From the NCBI GenBank assembly GCA_937898205.1, contig CALEJC010000101.1, positions 1 to 5,370 of the forward strand: a DNA stretch of 5,370 bases, in the 5' to 3' direction. Below, one piece after another: positions 1-5,370 of the stretch (position 1 is its first letter; each line of letters opens with the position of its first letter). The translations under genes and the position numbers were made by a program. The notes under the pieces were generated by a model that was given only the letters and a program-made list of their open reading frames with translations, made no database searches and had not been told where the DNA came from. This stretch comes from an uncultured Bacteroidales bacterium. Lineage in GTDB: Bacteria; Bacteroidota; Bacteroidia; Bacteroidales; UBA932.

Positions 1-131
1 AGAAGAGAGGCAGAGGCAGTGCACAGACTCACCCCCGCAATGATGGCGGCAGCAGACGCCTTTAAGGGAGAAAAAGCGATAAGCCCTATGCCTCCAAGGT
101 AGGCAAGACTGATTGATGATGAAGTTTTCAA
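1..131 (-). CDS. Possible 5' end of a hydrophobic (membrane) protein, truncated by the window edge
   Basis: A minus-strand frame is open from just after an in-frame TGA (137-135) to the left edge. It has no ATG; the only sensible start is TTG at 131-129, preceded at about 14 bases by GAGGA, which is rather far for a ribosome binding site. It gives 43 residues beginning (M)KTSSSISLAYLGGIG, rich in Ile, Leu, Ala, Gly and Ser, with one Lys near residue 24 between two hydrophobic stretches. That suggests two membrane helices or a helical hairpin. Support for it being real: DNA composition turns AT-rich exactly upstream of the TTG, as expected at a gene start, and its codons (CTT, GCC, TCT, ATC) resemble those of the neighbouring ackA. 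Against it: non-ATG start, short visible length, no recognised family. The competing reading is the C-terminal tail of a plus-strand gene ending at TAG 100-102. I do not recognise the protein. Confidence 0.35.
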   Translation of the reverse strand, partial: MKTSSSISLAYLGGIGLIAFSPLKASAAAIIAGVSLCTASASL

Positions 132-171
132 AGTTCAAGTTATTTTCCTCAAATATTACCTAAATATTTTG

Positions 172-179
172 TAATTTTG
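172..179 (+). promoter_or_regulatory. Probable ackA promoter, Bacteroides-type -7 box
   Basis: TAATTTTG matches the Bacteroidota primary-sigma -7 consensus TAnnTTTG at every fixed base. It lies 34 bases before the ackA start codon, so transcription would begin around 185-188 and give a leader of roughly 26-29 bases. No clean TTTG -33 box sits at the usual 19-21 base spacing; the nearest candidate is TTTC at 144-147 with a 24-base spacer. The assignment therefore rests mainly on the -7 element and its position in an AT-rich intergenic region. Confidence 0.5.
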
Positions 180-195
180 TAGGCTAACTATAGAA

Positions 196-207
196 TTAAT
201 CGATTAA
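196..207. repeat. Perfect 12-base palindrome in the ackA leader
   Basis: TTAATCGATTAA is identical to its own reverse complement. It ends six bases before the ackA ATG and lies downstream of the presumed -7 box, so it should be within or at the very start of the transcribed leader. Its position would suit an operator or a translation-proximal structure. A palindrome with no spacer cannot form a good hairpin, so a dimeric protein-binding site is the likelier role if it has one. AT-rich spacers make such palindromes more frequent by chance. Confidence 0.35.
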
Positions 208-213
208 CTTAAT

Positions 214-1428
214 ATGATAGTACTTGTAATCAACTGCGGCAGCTCTTCAGTGAAGTATCAGCTTCTTGATATGAAGAGCGACAATGTCTTTGACCTTCTT
301 GCCAAGGGTCTTGTAGAGAAAATTGGTCTTCCAGACGGATGCATTACCCACAAACCTACAGGTAAAGAGCCTTTCAGCCAGACACTTCCAATCCCTGATC
401 ATACAGTAGGTATGAAGCTCGTACTTGAGGCTCTCGTAGATCCTGAGCATGGCGTGCTCAAGACATTTGACGATATCGAGGCTGTAGGTCACCGTATCGT
501 GCAGGGTGCTGATTTCTTCTCAGGCAGTGTGCTTGTAGATGATGATGTGATCGAGAAGATCAAGATCTGCTGCGATCTTGCTCCTCTTCACAATCCGGCT
601 CACCTTCTTGGTATCGATGCGATCAAGAACGTGCTTCCTGAGGTCCCTCAGGTTGTGACATTTGATACCGCATTCCACCAGACCATGAAGCCTTATGCCT
701 ACATGTATGCGCTTCCTTATGAGTACTACACCAAGTATAAGGTACGTCGTTACGGCGCTCACGGAACTTCACACCAGTATGTTTCTCAGAGAGGTGCTGA
801 GTTTGCAGGCATTGACATCAATAACTCCAAGATCATCACTTGCCACCTTGGCAACGGTAGCTCGATCACTGCTATCGAGAACGGTAAGGTAGTTGACACA
901 TCTATGGGCTTTACTCCACTTGAGGGTATGATCATGGGTACCCGTTGCGGTAATATCGACGCCAGCATCGTTCCTTTCCTCATGAAGAAAGAAGGTCTTA
1001 CTCCTGACCAGATGACTGACATCATGAACAAGAAGAGTGGTTTCCTCGGACTTTCAGGCAAGACTTCAGATCTCCGTGACCTCAACGACCTCGCTCTTGA
1101 GGGTGATCAGAGAGCCAAGATCGTGCTCAAGAAGCTCACCTACGATACAATCAAGAACATCGGTTCTTATATCGCTGAGATGAACGGTGTAGACCTCATC
1201 GTCTTTACAGCCGGTATCGGTGAGAATAATCCTCGTCTTCGTCGTCACATCTGTGAGAACCTCTCATTTATGGGAGTTAAGATCGACAACGAGGTCAACG
1301 AGAACTCTCGCAATGAAGCCATCCTCTCAACTCCTGATTCAAGCGTGAAGGTGGCTCTCATCCCAACCAATGAGGAGCTCATGATCGCAAGAGACACAAT
1401 GCACATCGTCTCTGAACTCGAGGACTAA
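214..1428 (+). CDS. ackA: Acetate kinase
   Basis: Cytoplasmic enzyme that reversibly converts acetate and ATP to acetyl phosphate and ADP (EC 2.7.2.1). In fermenters it runs toward acetate, yielding ATP after phosphate acetyltransferase makes acetyl phosphate. The 404 residues are the normal family length and all signatures of the acetokinase fold are visible: VINCGSSSVK at residues 5-14, GHRIVQG at 92-98, FDTAFH at 150-155, YGAHGTSH at 180-187, HLGNGSS at 211-217, GTRCGNID at 242-249, FTAGIGENNP at 331-340 and TNEE at 385-388. The residues expected for substrate binding and catalysis (Asn7, Arg94, Asp151, His183, Arg244, Glu387) are all there, and except for Asn7 they show a constant +3 offset from the well-studied Methanosarcina enzyme, so the protein should be active. 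The ATG at 214 places the N-terminal beta strand directly at the start. There is no Shine-Dalgarno sequence, as is usual in this phylum. The gene appears monocistronic: promoter box at 172-179, terminator at 1452-1482. The usual partner pta is not next to it in this window. Confidence 0.97.
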   Translation: MIVLVINCGSSSVKYQLLDMKSDNVFDLLAKGLVEKIGLPDGCITHKPTGKEPFSQTLPIPDHTVGMKLVLEALVDPEHGVLKTFDDIEAVGHRIVQGADFFSGSVLVDDDVIEKIKICCDLAPLHNPAHLLGIDAIKNVLPEVPQVVTFDTAFHQTMKPYAYMYALPYEYYTKYKVRRYGAHGTSHQYVSQRGAEFAGIDINNSKIITCHLGNGSSITAIENGKVVDTSMGFTPLEGMIMGTRCGNIDASIVPFLMKKEGLTPDQMTDIMNKKSGFLGLSGKTSDLRDLNDLALEGDQRAKIVLKKLTYDTIKNIGSYIAEMNGVDLIVFTAGIGENNPRLRRHICENLSFMGVKIDNEVNENSRNEAILSTPDSSVKVALIPTNEELMIARDTMHIVSELED

Positions 1429-1451
1429 GATAGTTACGCATAACCAGGTAC

Positions 1452-1482
1452 AAAAAGAGCGACCGTCAAGGTCGCTCTTTTT
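1452..1482. terminator. Bidirectional intrinsic terminator between convergent genes
   Basis: A 13-base-pair perfect stem (1452-1464 pairing with 1470-1482) closes a five-base loop, GTCAA. The core GAGCGACC/GGTCGCTC is GC-rich and the outer five pairs are A:T, so each strand ends the hairpin in a run of five T. It therefore looks like a Rho-independent terminator in both directions. It lies 24 bases after the ackA stop and 24 bases after the stop of the minus-strand glycoside hydrolase gene, just where two converging transcripts must end. Confidence 0.93.
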
Positions 1483-1505
1483 AGCAATTATGTTATCTGT
1501 GAAGA

Positions 1506-3665
1506 TTACTTGATGGAGATGATTACGCTCTCCCATGGAGCAAGTGTCATCTCGATGCGGGTCTTGCCGTCCACTACAGTGGCCTCAAATGGGCTCACTT
1601 CGCCAGTAGTGGCATCCCACTTCTTTACCTCGCCAGTCTTGCAGAGGTCAGCCTTGAATGTGCAGCTCTCCTCGCCCTCGTTGAAGATGAAGAAGAACTC
1701 TGCATCGTCAATCACTCTGCGAGAGTAGTTGATAAATGTATTAGGATCAGCCTTCTGCACTTCACCCGGTGCTCTGCGTGCAGGTCTCTGGCCAGGCACA
1801 GGGGCAGGCTTAACAATCTCAAACTCAGGGCTTGGCATTGCAGAAGCCACGCGAGCTGTCCAGCTTAATGATGGCTCATATAACCACTCTGGTACATCAG
1901 GTACAGGCATAGGGTTCATAAAGGTCTTGCCGACAAGCATAGTAGGCTTTCTTCCCCAGAAGAGGACTGTGCCACCGGCCTGCGCAAACTCTCTGATTTT
2001 CTCCCATGTTGAGATCTTGATGGCGTCGCAAGATGGGATGATGAGAGTGTTATAGGTCTGACCGCTCATGTTTTTGAAACCGCCGTCTACAACCTCAAGA
2101 GCCTCTGTAAATGCGTCGTCATCAACCCAGTCAAAGTCCTTCTGGTTCTGGAGAAGGATATGAGCTGCATTTACGAGATCCTGATTGACTGCCTGGTTGT
2201 TGAGCCAGAATGTCGAGCTAGGGTAGTACATGGCAACCTTGGCGCCAGGCTTGCCCACTGAGAAGAGATATGTGGCTCTGTTGGTGTACTCGTTGAGGCC
2301 CTTCATGCGAGGATCTGTCATCCAGTTTGGTCTCTGTGAACCTGCCATCCAGAACATAAACTCAAAGAAGTTGATACCTCTTACGATCTGGTAATCAACG
2401 GCATACTTGGCCTGTGGGATTGAAGGTGGGGTGTTGTATGCCGCAAAGCTTTCGCTGAATGCTCTTGGCTTGCCGTATACGTGTGATACTGAAGAAGCAA
2501 ACTTAGGGAAGTCATTGACTGTCTCCGGCCAGATCTGGTTCCAGATAGCATCTACGCCGGGAACCTGGATCTTGCTCAAGTTGCGGAAGAGGTTACCACC
2601 GGCTCTGATGCACACCGGCATATTGTGGTCGTTATTGAGGTGGGTGATGTGAGCAAGACCGTTTTCCTCACACCAGTCTGCCTGCTGCTGGAAGAAGTTG
2701 ACAGCAAAGAGCTCAGACCATACGTCCCAATAGTCAGCGCGGAAACGGTTTTCAACCACAGTCTGGTTGCTTGTGAGAAGGCTGGCAAAATATGGAGTAG
2801 GGTCGTAGCCCTTGCGTGCCTTAAACTCAGCTACCATGTTTGGTGTCCAAGGGAGGTATGCAAAATCAGGCTCGTCGCCACGGAATCCAAGCACAGTAGT
2901 GCCAAACTCCTTGCCGAGATATTTCTTATACTGCTCGTGAGTCCAATCGATGAACTGTCTCACAGCCTCAGGGCTGAGGTAGTCGCAGAGCGAATTTGTA
3001 GTGTCCTTGCCTCCGGTAGGGTTGTTGACTGCGCGAGTCTGACCTGTGCGGTAGTCAGAGCCGGCAACAATGATATCCCAGTCGCCACAAGTGGCTGTGA
3101 AGTTGACCTTGCCGCCTACTACAGGCACTGTCTGGTTTGGCTTGCCTGATCTGCTCACTGCAACTGCGCTGAAGCCGCTCACCTGCTGAGAGATGCTCTG
3201 GCCTTCGGCTACTGCGATCTTCTCAGTCTGCACGATGGCTTTCATCCTCATCTCTGGCTTCTCCTTGCTGAATTTGCCACCGGCAAAGCCGCTAGGATAC
3301 TTGCCCTCGTCGATGATCCACACCTTCAAGCCTCTTTTCTTGGCTTCTTTTACGCCGGTCTGAATGCCCTTGAACCAATCCTCAGAGAGGTATTCGTATG
3401 GGAGTTTATATCCGGCCTCAAAAATAACTGACTGGAAGCCTTTGGCCTTGATTGAATCAAGGTCTGACTGTATGGTCTTGAGATCCATCGGACCTTCCCA
3501 GCCCCAGATTACGTGGCTGGCAAACTCCTGCGGTGGGTTCTGAAAACGCTCGGCAGCCTGCTCAAGCGTCACCTTGTGTATGCCGGACCAAGATTTGGTC
3601 TGAGCATAAATCGCTGACCCTGAGATCATCAGAGCTAGCGAGATGAGTAATAATGTCCTTTTCAT
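1506..3665 (-). CDS. Secreted glycoside hydrolase, GH106 (alpha-L-rhamnosidase)-like
   Basis: Probable periplasmic enzyme of 719 residues; likely role, by family, is hydrolysis of terminal alpha-L-rhamnose from a plant glycan. A signal peptide is clear: MKR, a hydrophobic core at 5-19, and a likely cut after IYA-22 before QTK. The following (beta/alpha)-barrel-like region carries features of the GH106-type superfamily: a WGWEGPMD start (54-61), IIDEGKYPSGFAGG (117-130, the counterpart of the family's DE..WPSG segment), FRGDEPDF (261-268), RKGYDPTPY (284-292) and AFSESFAAY (402-410). Glu265 and Glu405 are my candidates for the catalytic acid and base; this is inference from position and motif. 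Residues about 475-575 look like the Rossmann-type domain of such enzymes (YNTLIIPS at 538-545, QAGGTVLFWGRKP at 562-574). The C-terminal part (650-719) is a beta-rich segment with FFIFNEGEE and KKWDATTGEV. The protein is shorter than characterised Bacteroides GH106 enzymes of 1000 residues or more, and has a Pro/Arg-rich stretch at 620-634. It starts three bases after the GH105 gene, so co-transcription and translational coupling are likely. Exact family and substrate are not certain. Confidence 0.72.
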   Translation of the reverse strand: MKRTLLLISLALMISGSAIYAQTKSWSGIHKVTLEQAAERFQNPPQEFASHVIWGWEGPMDLKTIQSDLDSIKAKGFQSVIFEAGYKLPYEYLSEDWFKGIQTGVKEAKKRGLKVWIIDEGKYPSGFAGGKFSKEKPEMRMKAIVQTEKIAVAEGQSISQQVSGFSAVAVSRSGKPNQTVPVVGGKVNFTATCGDWDIIVAGSDYRTGQTRAVNNPTGGKDTTNSLCDYLSPEAVRQFIDWTHEQYKKYLGKEFGTTVLGFRGDEPDFAYLPWTPNMVAEFKARKGYDPTPYFASLLTSNQTVVENRFRADYWDVWSELFAVNFFQQQADWCEENGLAHITHLNNDHNMPVCIRAGGNLFRNLSKIQVPGVDAIWNQIWPETVNDFPKFASSVSHVYGKPRAFSESFAAYNTPPSIPQAKYAVDYQIVRGINFFEFMFWMAGSQRPNWMTDPRMKGLNEYTNRATYLFSVGKPGAKVAMYYPSSTFWLNNQAVNQDLVNAAHILLQNQKDFDWVDDDAFTEALEVVDGGFKNMSGQTYNTLIIPSCDAIKISTWEKIREFAQAGGTVLFWGRKPTMLVGKTFMNPMPVPDVPEWLYEPSLSWTARVASAMPSPEFEIVKPAPVPGQRPARRAPGEVQKADPNTFINYSRRVIDDAEFFFIFNEGEESCTFKADLCKTGEVKKWDATTGEVSPFEATVVDGKTRIEMTLAPWESVIISIK

Positions 3666-3668
3666 AAA

Positions 3669-5021
3669 TTATCTTACAGAGAAGATTGCACCCTTTGAAG
3701 AGTAGTCCTCATCGTAGAACTGAACCGCGTTGTCGTTGAGACGTGGGTAAGTAGAGTTGAGGAGCTTGATGATTTCTGCACCGGCAAATACCACCGGACC
3801 ATATCCGTGAGCAGCATAAGGGCTGATCGGACGATAGTAGTAGAATGCAGGGTCAAATGCCATACCTGTACCTACGCAAGTGCCGTGTACCATACCGGCC
3901 TCATCGATCTGAGTTGAAACTGCGTTCCAAGCGAGGCAGATTGTAGGAACATAGGTAAGAGGGTTAAGCCAGCCCTCGTTTACACCGTGAGCAAGGCAGT
4001 ATGCAAAGATTGCTGTTGCACTTGTCTCGTGGTATGAATCGTTGCGGTCAAGAAGCTGATGCCAGAATCCCTCGCTGCTCTGAAGAGCGAGAAGTCCCAT
4101 TGCGTGCTGTCTGTAAAGATCCATGAGCTCGTCTCTGCCAGGGTAGTTTTCTGGGAGCGCGTCAAGCACTTCACAAAGAGTGAGGATAGCCCAACCGTTG
4201 GCTCTTCCCCAGTGGAATGCAGGGTGGTAGTCCATGGCCTCGATCCAACCGTGACGGAAGAGTTTCTTCTCTGGAACCCACATCTTCTCCTTGAAGAGGC
4301 GGATCTGTCTGATGGCCTCGTCAAAGTACTTGGTGTCACCTGTGAGCTTGCCATACCAAGCGATTGCAGGGATGCCCATAAACATATCGTCAAGCCATAC
4401 GGCATTGGCGAGAGGGCGGTTTCTTGCAAGAGTACCGTCTTCGAGACGATATTCATTGTTGATGGCCTTCATGTAGTTGTCGATGATGGCACGGAGGTCA
4501 AGATCTGGATTTGCAAACTGGTTTCTGATCATAGAAACACACACTGCACCTGCATCGTCAAGCACGCGTGGATTGACCACCTGGCTCATCTGACCATCGA
4601 TTCTACCACCTTCTTCGCGCACCTTGGCCCAGATTGGAGCCTGCTCGGCAAGGAAGCTGTGGCGTTTTGTTGTATATTCTGTATATGCAGGGTCTCCGGT
4701 AGTTTCGCCGGCCTTGAGCATAGCAGAGTAAGTTACGCCCCACTCATAACTTGCAAGGCGGAAAGCGCCTCTTGCAAGCTTGCCGTCCTCAAGCACTTGT
4801 GTCGGAGTCTCAGCATCTACAAATGCAAGAACTCTATCAAGATCGGCCTTGATGTCAGCAACAGCAGGGACACCATAAGGGATGATGTAGTCCGGCTGGA
4901 GGAGGTGAAGCGGTGTGTTGGAGTCAGTTTGAGGTTCATTGGCAGTCTTTGTAGACTGAGTGCAGGCGCTGAGGCCTGCAAGCAGCGCAATAGCTGCAGC
5001 GATAAGAGTGATACGTTTCAT
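3669..5021 (-). CDS. GH105-type unsaturated rhamnogalacturonyl/glycuronyl hydrolase, lipoprotein
   Basis: Family 105 glycoside hydrolases (alpha/alpha six-barrel) remove the 4,5-unsaturated uronic acid that a polysaccharide lyase leaves at the non-reducing end; the mechanism hydrates the double bond rather than attacking the glycosidic bond. The 450 residues begin with a lipoprotein signal peptide: MKR, a hydrophobic core, then a lipobox LSAC with Cys20. A Ser/Thr/Asn-rich linker (21-38) follows. No clear surface-export signal follows the Cys, so periplasm-facing membrane anchoring is likelier but unproven. Family motifs: VLDDAG (153-158), WLDDMFMG (209-216), LFRHGW (254-259), HWGRANGW (270-277), GFWHQLLD (318-325), ETSATAIFAYCLAHG (332-346). 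By spacing, Asp156, Asp212 and His257 correspond to the Asp88, Asp143 and His189 of Bacillus YteR, so the active site seems intact; WGRANGW has Ala where the family usually has Gly. It is the first gene of a two-gene operon with the GH106-like enzyme. Rhamnogalacturonan I is the most likely glycan source, but GH105 members also act on ulvan and arabinogalactan fragments. Confidence 0.9.
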   Translation of the reverse strand: MKRITLIAAAIALLAGLSACTQSTKTANEPQTDSNTPLHLLQPDYIIPYGVPAVADIKADLDRVLAFVDAETPTQVLEDGKLARGAFRLASYEWGVTYSAMLKAGETTGDPAYTEYTTKRHSFLAEQAPIWAKVREEGGRIDGQMSQVVNPRVLDDAGAVCVSMIRNQFANPDLDLRAIIDNYMKAINNEYRLEDGTLARNRPLANAVWLDDMFMGIPAIAWYGKLTGDTKYFDEAIRQIRLFKEKMWVPEKKLFRHGWIEAMDYHPAFHWGRANGWAILTLCEVLDALPENYPGRDELMDLYRQHAMGLLALQSSEGFWHQLLDRNDSYHETSATAIFAYCLAHGVNEGWLNPLTYVPTICLAWNAVSTQIDEAGMVHGTCVGTGMAFDPAFYYYRPISPYAAHGYGPVVFAGAEIIKLLNSTYPRLNDNAVQFYDEDYSSKGAIFSVR

Positions 5022-5136
5022 TTTGTATTGGTTAAAGTATTATTACATGCAAATCTTGCCCAAGATACGCATTTTTTTGTTAACATTTTTGCCTAACTTG
5101 CGTCTATATGTCAAAGAATAACGAGAAACACAGCAA
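5022..5136. promoter_or_regulatory. Divergent intergenic control region for the GH105 operon and the DUF4252-like gene
   Basis: This 115-base AT-rich spacer separates two genes read away from each other, so it must hold, or lie close to, both promoters. I could not find a Bacteroides-type TTTG and TAnnTTTG pair with correct spacing in either direction; the best minus-strand -7 candidate is TATCTTGG (5067-5060), an incomplete match. The region has an inverted repeat at 5053-5066, a small perfect palindrome TGTTAACA at 5078-5085 and a T tract at 5072-5078. The lack of standard boxes may mean that a regulator is needed or that an alternative sigma factor is used; this is inference. Confidence 0.45.
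5053..5066. repeat. Inverted repeat ATCTTG-CC-CAAGAT, possible operator
   Basis: Two perfect six-base arms are separated by CC. The centre lies about 38 bases upstream of the GH105 start codon and overlaps the weak minus-strand -7 candidate TATCTTGG. A dimeric repressor bound here would block or shape transcription of the hydrolase operon. The two-base gap is too short for an RNA hairpin, so a DNA-binding site is the more sensible reading. No regulator gene lies in the window to pair with it. Confidence 0.35.
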
Positions 5137-5140
5137 ATGA
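5108..5140 (+). CDS. Possible ten-codon upstream ORF overlapping the next start (ATGA)
   Basis: ATG at 5108 opens ten codons (MSKNNEKHSK) ending in TGA at 5138-5140, which overlaps the ATG at 5137-5139 of the following gene in the classic ATGA arrangement. Its frame has a stop at 5081-5083, so it is not the tail of a longer gene in this window. If translated, it would be a Lys/Asn-rich leader peptide coupling ribosomes to the downstream start. There is no clear ribosome binding site before it, and an open stretch this short readily occurs by chance. Confidence 0.15.
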   Translation: MSKNNEKHSK

Positions 5141-5370
5141 AGACAAAACTTTTAATATTTGTTCTTGCTTTGACGCTTATGCCGACGTTGATTTCGGCAA
5201 GACAGAAGGAGAATCAGATCCCCGATGCCCGCATAGATGCAATCATCAGGGAATTCAGATTATACGATGGAGTGGTGTCAATGTCATTCGGGCCTTTTAT
5301 GCTTTCGTTGGGTCGTTCGGCTTTGAGGATTGCCGGAAATGTGTCGGAGACTGACAGGCATGAGATAGAC
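5137..5370 (+). CDS. Exported small protein, DUF4252-like, truncated at the right edge
   Basis: Seventy-eight codons are visible, open to the window end. An in-frame TAA at 5119-5121 makes ATG 5137 the first possible ATG start. Residues 1-21 are a good signal peptide (MKTK, a hydrophobic core LLIFVLALTLMPTLI, then a likely cut after SA), so the protein is exported. The mature part begins with a charged helix (IDAIIREFRLYDGV, residues 34-47) followed by a strand and a hydrophobic segment (VSMSFGPFMLSLGRSALRIAG, residues 47-67). This order, helix then 'DGV-strand-FMLSL', resembles the start of DUF4252 proteins, small exported Bacteroidota proteins of unknown function often found beside ECF sigma-factor genes. 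No sigma-factor gene is visible upstream here. The family call rests on pattern similarity only; the reading frame and the signal peptide are much more certain. Confidence 0.6.
   Translation, partial: MKTKLLIFVLALTLMPTLISARQKENQIPDARIDAIIREFRLYDGVVSMSFGPFMLSLGRSALRIAGNVSETDRHEID

Noticed and set aside
1..102. C-terminal tail of a plus-strand gene ending at TAG 100-102
   Set aside because: The frame reads REAEAVHRLTPAMM and so on with rare Arg codons (AGA, AGG), is too short to assign, and competes with a minus-strand frame whose codon use and composition boundary fit better. Not excluded, only less likely.
1433..1444. Small inverted repeat GTTA-CGCA-TAAC just after the ackA stop
   Set aside because: Four-base arms are too short to be meaningful next to the strong terminator hairpin.
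2625..3149. A 174-codon plus-strand frame opposite the GH106-like gene
   Set aside because: It is antisense to a well-supported coding region, with no promoter, domain or signal of its own.
3980..4456. A 158-codon minus-strand frame inside the GH105 gene in another phase
   Set aside because: It lies wholly within the GH105 gene on the same strand, and its Ser/Thr/Arg-rich translation is what out-of-phase reading gives.
4059..5096. A long open frame of 345 codons on the plus strand, opposite the GH105 gene
   Set aside because: It is fully antisense to a gene with clear family motifs and an intact active site. Its translation is Cys/His/Ser/Val-rich without any recognisable domain, and it runs through the divergent control region. 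It is a mirror of the codon bias of the real gene.
5072..5101. Plus-strand promoter made of TTTG at 5076-5079 and TAACTTGC at 5094-5101
   Set aside because: The spacer is only 14 bases instead of 19-21 and the -7 element is an incomplete match.

Overview
The window looks like chromosomal DNA of a Bacteroidota (Bacteroidales-type) bacterium. The signs are a Bacteroides-style -7 box (TAATTTTG, matching TAnnTTTG) before the first large gene, no clear Shine-Dalgarno sequences, a periplasmic plus lipoprotein glycan-degrading gene pair, and a rightmost gene resembling the DUF4252 proteins common in this phylum. Genus cannot be decided from the sequence. I see no rRNA, tRNA, CRISPR array, insertion sequence, phage gene or origin.

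Layout, left to right: (1) 1-131, probably the start of a hydrophobic protein on the minus strand that runs off the left edge, with a TTG start (tentative). (2) 132-213, an AT-rich divergent intergenic stretch with the probable ackA promoter and a perfect 12-base palindrome. (3) 214-1428, a complete acetate kinase gene (ackA, plus strand). (4) 1429-1505, a convergent intergenic stretch with a strong, nearly symmetric hairpin terminator that can serve both sides. (5) 5021 down to 1506, a two-gene minus-strand operon: first a GH105-type unsaturated glycuronyl hydrolase lipoprotein, then, three bases later, a 719-residue secreted glycoside hydrolase related to GH106 alpha-L-rhamnosidases. (6) 5022-5136, a divergent intergenic region with a 14-base inverted repeat and a ten-codon upstream ORF. 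(7) 5137 to the right edge, the first 78 codons of an exported small protein, probably DUF4252.

Functionally, the two hydrolases form a small pectin-type module. A GH105 enzyme removes the 4,5-unsaturated uronic acid that a polysaccharide lyase leaves at the non-reducing end, and a GH106-like enzyme could then remove the newly exposed L-rhamnose. This fits rhamnogalacturonan I, or another rhamnose/uronate glycan such as arabinogalactan side chains. No SusC/SusD pair, lyase or regulator lies in the window, so the module is either the edge of a larger polysaccharide utilisation locus or a stand-alone auxiliary pair. Acetate kinase serves central fermentation (ATP from acetyl phosphate) and is insulated from the hydrolases by the terminator. 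I find ordinary accessory and housekeeping genes rather than a clearly new system; the least understood items are the compact GH106-like enzyme and the divergent control region at 5022-5136.
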